Below, piece after piece: positions 1 to 5,061 of a DNA stretch of 9,969 bases (the stretch's first letter is position 1; the number at the start of each line of letters is the position of its first letter). The notes under the pieces were generated by a model. That model was not told the DNA's origin. It did no database searches and worked only from the letters and a program-made list of their open reading frames with translations. The translations under genes were made by a program, and so were the position numbers. Source of the DNA: OMOG01 sp041485845 (lineage in GTDB: Bacteria > Acidobacteriota > Terriglobia > Bryobacterales > Bryobacteraceae); the NCBI GenBank assembly GCA_041485845.1, contig JBGPKH010000315.1, forward strand, positions 1-9,969, in the 5' to 3' direction.

Positions 1-114
1 ATCGGACACGCGCGTCACCGAGTTTTCGGGCAGCAGCGGTTGGTTCTGGGCCATGGCCATCGTGGCCGTCCCGGCAAACGCACACAGCAGGCGGATCTTG
101 CGCAGCGGCATCAT
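1..114 (-). CDS. Metallo-beta-lactamase-fold hydrolase, N-terminal fragment (left copy, runs off window)
   Basis: Partial minus-strand gene of which only the first 38 codons are inside the window. It starts MMPLRKIRLL, has a hydrophobic stretch and an AMA|Q-type signal peptidase I site near residue 22, and then reads into the beginning of the mature domain (SVTRVSD). All 114 coding bases are identical to the start of the second copy at 3817, and that copy identifies the family: an MBL-fold enzyme with a VVDTG strand and an HxHxxH zinc motif. The start is the first ATG of an ATGATG pair just after TATAAGG, a weak ribosome site. The rest of the gene lies to the left of the window, so I cannot tell whether this copy is complete. 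The insertion model predicts that it is. Confidence 0.7.
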   Translation of the reverse strand, partial: MMPLRKIRLLCAFAGTATMAMAQNQPLLPENSVTRVSD

Positions 115-150
115 CCTTATAGGATGCGGCCAAAACTACGAAATCGCAAC
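1..150. repeat. Long direct repeat, left copy (MBL 5' end plus upstream)
   Basis: Bases 1-150 match 3704-3853 with only three mismatches that I can find (123 G/A, 137 T/C, 138 A/G). All three are in the untranslated upstream part, and bases 1-122 are identical. Identity stops abruptly after 150. The true left end is outside the window. If the repeat follows the right copy to its breakpoint it would total about 530-550 bp. Both copies are in the same orientation, so homologous recombination between them would delete a 3703-bp unit containing the whole R-M block. Confidence 0.95.
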
Positions 151-212
151 CTGGGCTCGCGCTATATAGCATGAATTGAAATCGCGGCCTGTGTCATAAT
201 GTCCGCAAAGGT

Positions 213-557
213 GTGCAGCCATGCTCACCGCGTCCCTTTTTTGTTGGTGCCGAGGCCCCACATGGGGCATCCTCTATTCTCGTTCGTTTGTTCCTAACGG
301 CGACTTTCATTTCTCTCGGAATGACAATATGCGGTTGCACCTCTGTACACGAGGCGATCATTGAACCCATTACACATGACAACGCTCTGGCATCGAGGAC
401 CAAGGATTACGAGGAACTGCAGGCACAACACAAGAAGCTTGTAGCTGAACATGCTACCGCAATGGCTGAGCTTCAAGGCCTTCGCTCGAAAGCAGGTCTC
501 ATCGCGCTCCAAGCCTCACAGGAGGCTCAGGCCACTTGCGAATTCGAAGATGGTTGA
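213..557 (+). CDS. Small coiled-coil lipoprotein, hypothetical
   Basis: Predicted 114-aa envelope protein, not recognised as a named family. Residues about 24-42 form a signal sequence ending in a lipobox-like ICGC, so Cys42 could be lipidated and the mature protein anchored in a membrane. Residues about 64-105 (DYEELQAQHKKLVAEH and on) have heptad-like hydrophobic spacing and should form a coiled coil. The GTG at 213 is the first usual start after an in-frame TGA at 177. Its ribosome site is poor (AAAGG almost touching the start), and a TTG at 288, just before the hydrophobic core, is an alternative. The 3' end overlaps the next ORF by 22 nt in a different frame, so the two may be parts of one frameshifted gene. 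GC content is visibly lower than in the window's right half, which suggests acquired DNA. Confident that it is exported, not confident of function. Confidence 0.5.
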   Translation: MQPCSPRPFFVGAEAPHGASSILVRLFLTATFISLGMTICGCTSVHEAIIEPITHDNALASRTKDYEELQAQHKKLVAEHATAMAELQGLRSKAGLIALQASQEAQATCEFEDG

Positions 558-970
558 AAGCACTTGCGGAGCAGATCATTGGCGTGGTCACAGATGGCCT
601 CAGGCAATCACACGCGTCGCTACGGGTTGGGCGGATCACTCTTTCTGGCAGACAGCGAGTCGCGGATTCGGACGCACCCATTTCGGATGCTTCCCCTTCC
701 AAGCCGATCGGCGAGTCAATGGATAGATTTGGCCCGCGCATTGAAGAGCGACTCAAACACCATCTTGCATCTTTCAATCTGATTGTGGTTTCGGATCATC
801 CACAAGTTATAGTCCAGGGCAGCTACTTCCCCGACACGAAAGGCACGGTGCAGATCCAACTAAGACTCTTCCGCGCTGGTCAAACGGACTTCTCTACAGC
901 TTTCTCCAGGAGGATCGACAAGAATTCTGTAAATCAGTACTTCTTGCGCTTTGTGGATCAAATTGAATGA
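536..970 (+). CDS. Hypothetical protein, FlgO/CsgG-like fold suspected
   Basis: 144-aa ORF starting at TTG 536 with a good ribosome site (AGGAGG at 520-525, 10-nt spacer) inside the end of the preceding lipoprotein ORF, so translation could be coupled. The order of elements recalls periplasmic FlgO/CsgG-type lipoprotein domains: an amphipathic helix (LKALAEQIIGVV), a strand (LRVGRITLSG), a Gly-helix segment (IGESMDRFGPRIEERLKHHL), then FNLIVVSDHPQVIVQGSYF and a strand with alternating residues (GTVQIQLRLF). This rests on pattern memory only. The ORF has no signal peptide of its own, although such domains are exported. That fits either a frameshift separating it from the upstream signal or a cytoplasmic role. 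Its stop codon overlaps an ATG (ATGA) that opens the next short ORF. Confidence 0.45.
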   Translation: MRIRRWLKALAEQIIGVVTDGLRQSHASLRVGRITLSGRQRVADSDAPISDASPSKPIGESMDRFGPRIEERLKHHLASFNLIVVSDHPQVIVQGSYFPDTKGTVQIQLRLFRAGQTDFSTAFSRRIDKNSVNQYFLRFVDQIE

Positions 971-1215
971 GTACTAAAATCACGCGCAGATCAGTCATCC
1001 TTGCCCCGGCTGTGATCACGGGGACGTTGAAGGGCCAGATATATAGCACTACCTCTAGTATGTGAATTCTGTCATTCAGGTGCAGAAGTACTCTACCTGG
1101 TTCAACACAAGGCTGGTTGCAGTACAAGTGGCCGCCGCACGAGGAGATCTGTTCGCATAGAGGCAGGACGAATTGCATTTACCCGTGCTACTACCTGAGG
1201 CATCCCGGCCGCTGA
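967..1215 (+). pseudogene. Decayed Tat-signal protein remnant, possibly cache-domain
   Basis: An ATG overlapping the previous stop (ATGA at 967-970) opens a 32-codon ORF beginning MSTKITRRSVILAPAVITG, which has the look of a twin-arginine signal peptide (RR followed by a hydrophobic run). It meets TGA at 1063-1065. The same frame then stays open for another 49 codons to TGA at 1213-1215 and contains GWLQYKWPPH. That resembles the GWVxYKWP strand of bacterial cache sensor domains, but a cache domain is far longer, so most of the gene would have been lost. The family link is a weak inference from one short motif. The Tat-like start and the ATGA coupling are visible directly. The alternative is a 32-aa peptide followed by non-coding DNA. 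Confidence 0.25.
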
Positions 1216-1267
1216 AAATGGAACCCCTGGTAGTGCCAAGATGTGCAAATGTTGTCACATAGCCGGA

Positions 1268-2233
1268 TCAGCCCAGAGGAATCCCGGTCTCTCCGGCGAA
1301 CCGGCTGCGGAAGTCTTTCCAGTCATCACCCTGGCGCGCCAGGACGTGCGCGACATCGAACCATGAATTTGTCGTTGGCGATTCCTGCTTCAGTTTGTCC
1401 ATGCTGAGGCCGGACTTGGAAATGAGTGTCCAGAAATCACGAAAACCCTGTTTCTTGGCCTTCTGGTGGGACTTCTCCGCTTCACCGGCGCGGTTGTGGG
1501 CATTGCTTATATCGGTCCCGCCTTTGATCTCGATGGCCACCTTGTTGCGCAGCCGCCCTTCAAACTCTTCCTGGATGCGGATGTCCGGATCGGTGCTGAG
1601 CGCGAGAACCACTTTGCGCTTTGAAGCGTTAATGATCGTAATCTTCTTGGCGTCCTGAATGACGATGAAATCCTTGACGATCTCGGCCACGGAGACAAAA
1701 ACATCGAGAGTTGCCTTCTTGCCGATGGCGTTGTTGTTGCTGCCATAGAGCTGCGCGCCGAGCGTGAGCAGGGGGAGCTCCGAAACATCCCGCGCCGTGA
1801 TCCTGGGCGAGATCTGACGGACGAGCTCCGTGAGATGCTCGGCCATCGTGGTGCAGAATCCTTCGAGGTCTGGGCGCTTTTGGGGATTGAGAAGGCCGCG
1901 GGATTCCATGCTCTTGAACGGCCCCATATCGGTGCCCTTGCGGTAGAACCGCTTCTGCGAGACGCCGAGCAACAGACGATAGTAGCCGACGAGCGTGGGC
2001 TGCCGCTCCAGAATGGCGGGAACCGGGAAAACATGCTCGTCCCGGATGCCCGCGGAGGCCAGGAGTTTTTGAGCGTCCTTGGGCACGTACTGGGAGATTT
2101 GCTTCTTGAGCATGTTGGGATCGATCATGCCCAACGCTTCGCTCAAGGCATCCATGAGCGCGGTCTTGCGCGTCGCGACGAGCATCTGGTGGAAGATCAC
2201 CTGACGCGAAGGACTCAACGGCTTGGCGCTCAC
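1268..2233 (-). CDS. Type II restriction endonuclease, XcyI/Cfr9I/XmaI family
   Basis: 321-aa enzyme predicted to cut unmethylated double-stranded DNA. The N-terminal half carries segments I associate with the XcyI family (PF09571): LLASAGIRDEHVFPVP near 57-72 and YYRLLLGVSQKRFY at 84-97. The nuclease core is a PD-(D/E)xK site: P216-D217, then E235-I-K237 in VAIEIKGG, followed by the polar helix SNAHNRAGEAEKSH at 243-256. Known members recognise CCCGGG and cut after the first C; applying that here is inference. The start is GTG and shares four bases with the methyltransferase stop (GTGA), with GGGGA upstream, so the two genes form one translationally coupled operon with the methyltransferase first. 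No frameshift or missing catalytic residue is seen, and the length suits the family. No separate controller (C-protein) gene is visible. Base composition is moderate compared with the GC-rich right half. Confidence 0.9.
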   Translation of the reverse strand: MSAKPLSPSRQVIFHQMLVATRKTALMDALSEALGMIDPNMLKKQISQYVPKDAQKLLASAGIRDEHVFPVPAILERQPTLVGYYRLLLGVSQKRFYRKGTDMGPFKSMESRGLLNPQKRPDLEGFCTTMAEHLTELVRQISPRITARDVSELPLLTLGAQLYGSNNNAIGKKATLDVFVSVAEIVKDFIVIQDAKKITIINASKRKVVLALSTDPDIRIQEEFEGRLRNKVAIEIKGGTDISNAHNRAGEAEKSHQKAKKQGFRDFWTLISKSGLSMDKLKQESPTTNSWFDVAHVLARQGDDWKDFRSRFAGETGIPLG

Positions 2234-3027
2234 CGGATCAGATCCCCGTTCAGGCGATTCTCAGCGATTTGCAGATAGGATGCGTTCAATTCGATGCCCA
2301 CGAAGCGGCGGTTCAGCTTGAGCGCCACGAGGCCGGTTGTGCCGGAGCCGATGAACGGATCGAGGATGAGTTCCTGCGGGCTCGATCCTAGCTTGATGCA
2401 AGGCTCGACCAGCGCCGGGGGAAAGGTGGCAAAGTGGGCCTCAGGGTAGGGGCGGGTATGGATGTCCCAAACAGTGCGGACATTGCGGCCGTTCGGCCCG
2501 CGCACGGCGGCGGCGTCATAGCGGTAGTGCTCGCTCTTGCTGAAGAGAAAGATGTATTCGTGGCTGCGCGTGGGGCGGTCTTTCACGCTCTCGGGCTGGC
2601 AGTTGGGCTTGTTCCAAATGATGTCGGCCCGCAGATACCAGCCCTCCTTCTGGAGAGCGAAGGCGAGCAGCCATGGCACACCGATCAGATCCTTGGGCTT
2701 CAACCCGTCGGGAGTAGGGGGCCGGACGTTCATGGCTCGAACCGGGTTCTTTTTGTCGGTGGCGCGCCACGTCCTACCGCCAGAGGTGTAGGAATCCCCG
2801 ATGTTGAGCCAGAGCGTGCCATCATCCTTCAACACCCGGCGCACCTGGGAAAACACTTTGGCTAAGTGTTCGATGTAGGCGAAAACCGAATCCTCAAGGC
2901 CAATCTGGCCGGGGATGTTGTAATCGCGCAATGACCAGTAGGGCGGCGATGTCACGCAACTCTGGAAAATGTCACTCGGCAGCCGAGACAGGACAGCCTC
3001 AGTGTCGCCACAGATCAATGCGGACAT
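2230..3027 (-). CDS. Type II DNA methyltransferase, beta-class N4-cytosine type (SPPY)
   Basis: 265-aa S-adenosylmethionine-dependent methyltransferase, the protective partner of the endonuclease. The catalytic motif TSPPYWSLRDY lies near residues 26-36. The cofactor-binding motif DPFIGSGTT (about 223-231) comes after it, followed by FVGIELN, and this order defines the beta class. SPPY rather than DPPY favours N4-methylcytosine, and the XcyI/Cfr9I/XmaI partners make that mark in CCCGGG. I chose the ATG at 3027 because GAGGA sits 7 nt upstream and the recognisable domain begins at once (MSALICGDT). The frame is open to a GTG at 3270, which would add 81 residues rich in basic and Pro residues with no known motif, and that GTG overlaps a likely -10 box. 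The gene overlaps the endonuclease by 4 nt. It lies downstream of the truncated MBL copy on the same strand, so read-through transcription is possible. Confidence 0.92.
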   Translation of the reverse strand: MSALICGDTEAVLSRLPSDIFQSCVTSPPYWSLRDYNIPGQIGLEDSVFAYIEHLAKVFSQVRRVLKDDGTLWLNIGDSYTSGGRTWRATDKKNPVRAMNVRPPTPDGLKPKDLIGVPWLLAFALQKEGWYLRADIIWNKPNCQPESVKDRPTRSHEYIFLFSKSEHYRYDAAAVRGPNGRNVRTVWDIHTRPYPEAHFATFPPALVEPCIKLGSSPQELILDPFIGSGTTGLVALKLNRRFVGIELNASYLQIAENRLNGDLIR

Positions 3028-3221
3028 GGCGGAATCCTCGGCAAGAAAGCGCGAGATTGACGGCTGGTCTCCCGCATCAATGCGATGAACGCAGCCATCG
3101 CCAGCAAAGAGGTTCGGAACAACGGTTACATGCCGGGAATCGCGCGGCTTCGGTGGTCGGCGGCGGCCTGTAGTTGCCTGTTGTGGTAGCACCTTTTTAG
3201 CGCCTCTGCTCCTAACAATCT

Positions 3222-3242
3222 TATCGGGGGATTTCTCCGATA
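3222..3242. promoter_or_regulatory. Inverted repeat in the R-M operon leader
   Basis: TATCGG at 3222-3227 and CCGATA at 3237-3242 are perfect inverted arms with a 9-nt spacer. They lie about 20 nt downstream of the putative -10 box and about 195 nt before the methyltransferase start. The position suits an operator for self-repression by the methyltransferase or a leader hairpin, but no regulator gene is present and a 6-bp arm can arise by chance. Confidence 0.25.
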
Positions 3243-3261
3243 GTTTAACGCGATTCAGGCT

Positions 3262-3267
3262 AGTATA
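3262..3267 (-). promoter_or_regulatory. Putative -10 box for the R-M operon
   Basis: Reading the minus strand, TATACT (5/6 match to TATAAT) occurs just inside the right end of the inserted block. No convincing -35 hexamer sits 16-18 nt upstream. Use of this promoter would put the transcript start downstream of the GTG at 3270, giving a leader of roughly 230 nt and agreeing with initiation at ATG 3027. Confidence 0.3.
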
Positions 3268-3274
3268 CACCCCG

Positions 3275-3292
3275 CTCCCGCCTTCACGGGAG
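3275..3292. repeat. Short hairpin at the stop of the truncated MBL copy
   Basis: CTCCCG (3275-3280) and CGGGAG (3287-3292) can pair around a 6-nt loop and span the stop codon of the broken MBL ORF. No T-run follows on the minus strand, so I do not call it an intrinsic terminator. It lies close to the junction between the duplicated target sequence and the inserted block. Confidence 0.4.
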
Positions 3293-3817
3293 GCACTCTA
3301 CATGGACTACATGGACTCGTACCCTGCCGTGACTCCACAGTTTCGCCTCGCGGTCGAAGAGCACGTCCGGCGTTCGCAGCTTCACGTCCTGCAACAGCTC
3401 CTTGAATTGCGGCGACCGGCCGCGAAACATATCGAGAAATTCCGTGCCGCGGCCCAGCATTTCCTCCTGCTGCACGGCGGGGCGTATCAGGATGGCGCCG
3501 GGCGGAAAAGCCGCGTCGCCCGCGGCGTGCTCGGGATGGAAATGGGTCGTGGTGAGGTACAGCTTCGGACCCTTCGCGAGCTTCTGCGCCTCCCGCACCA
3601 CCGTCGCCCCATTGCGCGGCCCCATCCCCGTATCGACCACCAGCGTCGCGCGGTCGCCGACAATAATACCCACGTTCGGCCAACCTACGATCGCGTAGAC
3701 ATGATCGGACACGCGCGTCACCGAGTTTTCGGGCAGCAGCGGTTGGTTCTGGGCCATGGCCATCGTGGCCGTCCCGGCAAACGCACACAGCAGGCGGATC
3801 TTGCGCAGCGGCATCAT
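3284..3817 (-). pseudogene. Truncated metallo-beta-lactamase-fold hydrolase (right copy)
   Basis: 177-codon ORF beginning with the same signal peptide as the left copy (MMPLRKIRLL, cleavage after AMA at about 22). The MBL start follows: HVYAIVGWPNVGIIVGD (39-55), VVDTGMG (60-66) and the zinc motif HFHPEH (92-97), then GDAAFPPGAILIRPAVQQEE. The family needs at least two further zinc-binding segments (a His about 60 residues later in a GPxHTxGD context, and a GD strand), and these are absent. Family-like sequence ends near VLFDREAKL (152-160) and a short unrelated tail leads to TGA. The fragment cannot build the whole active site and is best read as a 5' remnant made by duplication. It points towards the R-M operon and its promoter could feed those genes. 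Whole relatives of this type are periplasmic hydrolases of varied substrate, so beta-lactam activity should not be assumed. Confidence 0.8.
3299..3316. repeat. 9-bp tandem repeat at the MBL breakpoint
   Basis: TACATGGAC occurs twice head to tail (3299-3307 and 3308-3316). It falls where the right MBL copy loses family-like sequence, so it may mark the junction between duplicated target and inserted DNA, or be a small slippage event there. Confidence 0.6.
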
Positions 3818-3853
3818 CCTTATAGAATGCGGCCAAAACCGCGAAATCGCAAC
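3704..3853. repeat. Long direct repeat, right copy (visible match to left copy)
   Basis: This copy matches positions 1-150 in direct orientation. To its right (3854 on) lies what I take to be the original upstream flank of the MBL gene. To its left the MBL sequence goes on beyond what the left copy shows, only because the window starts there. The copy therefore probably extends from about 3300-3335 to 3853. Confidence 0.95.
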
Positions 3854-4116
3854 AATTCAATGACCTGATGTTGTGCCTCCAGTCTAGCGGCGCCCGATTG
3901 ACCAAATCCAGCCATGTGACCGCGCCCGGTCACTCTTGGCACTCTTGGCATTTTCACCAGCGCCCCGGCAACTGATGCACTTTGGCGGCATTGAGCGGTG
4001 AGTGTGGTTGCATGGGTACGGCGTAACTTGATGCACGGAGCCTAAGCCGTGGGAGCGGCTTCTCTGAACTTAAGCTTTGGCAACCAAGCTGCTAGGACTC
4101 AGGACAAAAGGATAAT
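3854..4116 (+). promoter_or_regulatory. Intergenic region with structured leader before the ice-binding-like gene
   Basis: No convincing coding sequence is seen here. The stretch holds a 9-bp tandem repeat ACTCTTGGC (3932-3949). It also has a near-repeat AACTGATGCAC (3969-3979) / AACTTGATGCAC (4025-4036). Two hairpins follow: AAGCCG/CGGCTT (4044-4049 with 4056-4061, 6-nt loop), and a longer one from 4073 to 4090 whose top is GGCAACC with an AGCTT/AAGCT base. The spacing just upstream of a gene suggests a cis-acting RNA leader. I compared it from memory with SAM-I, TPP, cobalamin, fluoride and cyclic-di-GMP (GEMM) riboswitches and it fits none of them. Confidence 0.35.
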
Positions 4117-4251
4117 ATGAACAAACTAAACCGAGTGAGACGAATCAGCGCCGGTGTTCCGGCGCCAACCAACCACCCGAACGAGGCTGAAGTATTCGCG
4201 GTCAGCTCCCGCCCCGGAGGTCCTGCCATCGGTGCAACGACCGGTGGGTCC
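4117..4251 (+). other. In-frame upstream extension of the ice-binding-like ORF
   Basis: The ORF is open upstream to an ATG at 4117 with AAAGGA 4 nt before it, which would add 45 residues ahead of a normal signal peptide. The added peptide starts MNKLN and the presumed real protein starts MNKLS, with closely similar DNA at both starts. The stretch also contains a perfect 7-bp stem around TGTT (GCGCCGG/CCGGCGC, within 4148-4168). GATAAT at 4111-4116 could be a -10 box instead. Either this is untranslated leader, or the protein has an unusually long N-terminus. Confidence 0.4.
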
Positions 4252-4956
4252 ATGAATAAACTCAGCTCATTTCTTCTCTGCGCGACGTTGGCTCTTTGCC
4301 CGGCGGTTGCGGCGAGCCTGAAGCCTGTAAACCTCGGATCGGCCGCGACGTTCGCGGTTCTGGGCGGCACCTCGGTTACCAACACCGGCAAAACCGTTAT
4401 TACCGGGGATCTTGGGGTTTACCCAGGCACTTCGGTCACTGGGTTTTCTGGTGAAGATGGTGGGCCCGGAAAAGTGATAGGAACGATACAAGACAACGAT
4501 ACTCCCACAGAAACTACTGCCGCACAGCACGCGCAAGCCTCCTTGACCATCGCAATTAACGACGCCGCTGGACGGACAGGCGCATTCACACCCGTCACAG
4601 AATTGGGCGGGCTGACCCTCACCCCCGGCCTGTATAAAGCCGTCGCTCTTGCGATATCGGGGACAGTTTATCTGAAGGGCAATGGCGTCTATATCTTCCA
4701 GATTGGGACTCAACTGACGGTAACCGATAACATCCAGGTTGTCCTGGAAGATGGCGCCCAGGCGGCCAACGTCTTTTGGCAAGTTGGCAGTCAAGCCACG
4801 CTGGGGAAGAACGTTAAATTCCAGGGAAACATATTGGCCGGAACTGCCATTACGATGACCGCGGGCACAACGCTGATCGGCAGAGCGCTGGCGAAAGCCG
4901 AGGTTACATTCATTTCCGACACTGTTACACTGCCGCCATCTACTTCAAAACACTAG
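4252..4956 (+). CDS. Secreted ice-binding-like (DUF3494) protein
   Basis: 234-aa exported protein. Residues 1-22 are a Sec signal peptide (MNKLSSFLLCATLALC, cleavage after AVAA). The mature part is a single DUF3494 domain (PF11999). It opens with VNLGSAATFAVLGGTSVTNTG, followed by the TVITGDLGVYPGTSVTGF strand region, then TPGLYK, a VYIFQIGTQLTV strand, ANVFWQVGSQATLG, and the typical ending GNILAGTAITMTAGTTLIGRALAKA. The family forms a beta-solenoid with a flat face. Some members bind ice crystals and inhibit recrystallisation, while others act as adhesins or have unknown roles, so ice activity here is not proven. I prefer the ATG at 4252 because the signal peptide starts there; GGTGG lies a few bases upstream. 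The gene is monocistronic and convergent with the next one. Confidence 0.88.
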   Translation: MNKLSSFLLCATLALCPAVAASLKPVNLGSAATFAVLGGTSVTNTGKTVITGDLGVYPGTSVTGFSGEDGGPGKVIGTIQDNDTPTETTAAQHAQASLTIAINDAAGRTGAFTPVTELGGLTLTPGLYKAVALAISGTVYLKGNGVYIFQIGTQLTVTDNIQVVLEDGAQAANVFWQVGSQATLGKNVKFQGNILAGTAITMTAGTTLIGRALAKAEVTFISDTVTLPPSTSKH

Positions 4957-4998
4957 CACGGACTTGCAACGCCTGAACCCACCGTTCCACCTACGCCG

Positions 4999-5033
4999 CC
5001 GGCCAGAACCGCGAAATTCGCGGTTCGGACCGG
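4999..5033. terminator. Bidirectional hairpin between convergent genes
   Basis: A perfect inverted repeat with 10-nt arms, GAACCGCGAA (5006-5015) and TTCGCGGTTC (5017-5026), separated by one base. It is enclosed by CCGG at 4999-5002 and 5030-5033, which can extend the stem over a small internal loop. It sits between the stops of two converging genes (4956 and 5062), the expected place for a shared terminator. There is no clear T-run on either side. Confidence 0.5.
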
Positions 5034-5061
5034 GGACATTTCTAAAGAGGCTTGACACGCT

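Noticed and set aside
161..170. GCTATATAGC palindrome near the insertion junction as a mobile-element end
   Set aside because: It is a 10-bp palindrome with no partner at the other end of the block. A shorter TATATAGC at 1041-1048 is too small to be meaningful.
1835..2278. 147-codon plus-strand frame over the endonuclease
   Set aside because: It is antisense to a well-supported restriction enzyme and has no features of its own.
3028..3270. Possible controller (C-protein) gene or N-terminal methyltransferase domain
   Set aside because: The frame encodes a basic, Pro-rich stretch with no helix-turn-helix, and other frames give no better candidate. The best ribosome site is at 3027.
151..3300. 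Transposon or integron carrying the R-M genes
   Set aside because: I see no transposase, integrase, terminal inverted repeats or tRNA target within the block. The flanking repeat is a piece of host gene, far longer than a normal transposon target duplication.
3302..3868. 188-codon plus-strand frame over the truncated MBL copy
   Set aside because: It is antisense to recognisable MBL sequence, rich in His/Arg, without motifs. It exists because of the high GC of the opposite gene.
4020..4100. SAM-I riboswitch because of GGCAACC
   Set aside because: Only that short word matches. The other conserved SAM-I segments are absent and GGCAACC here is part of a simple hairpin.
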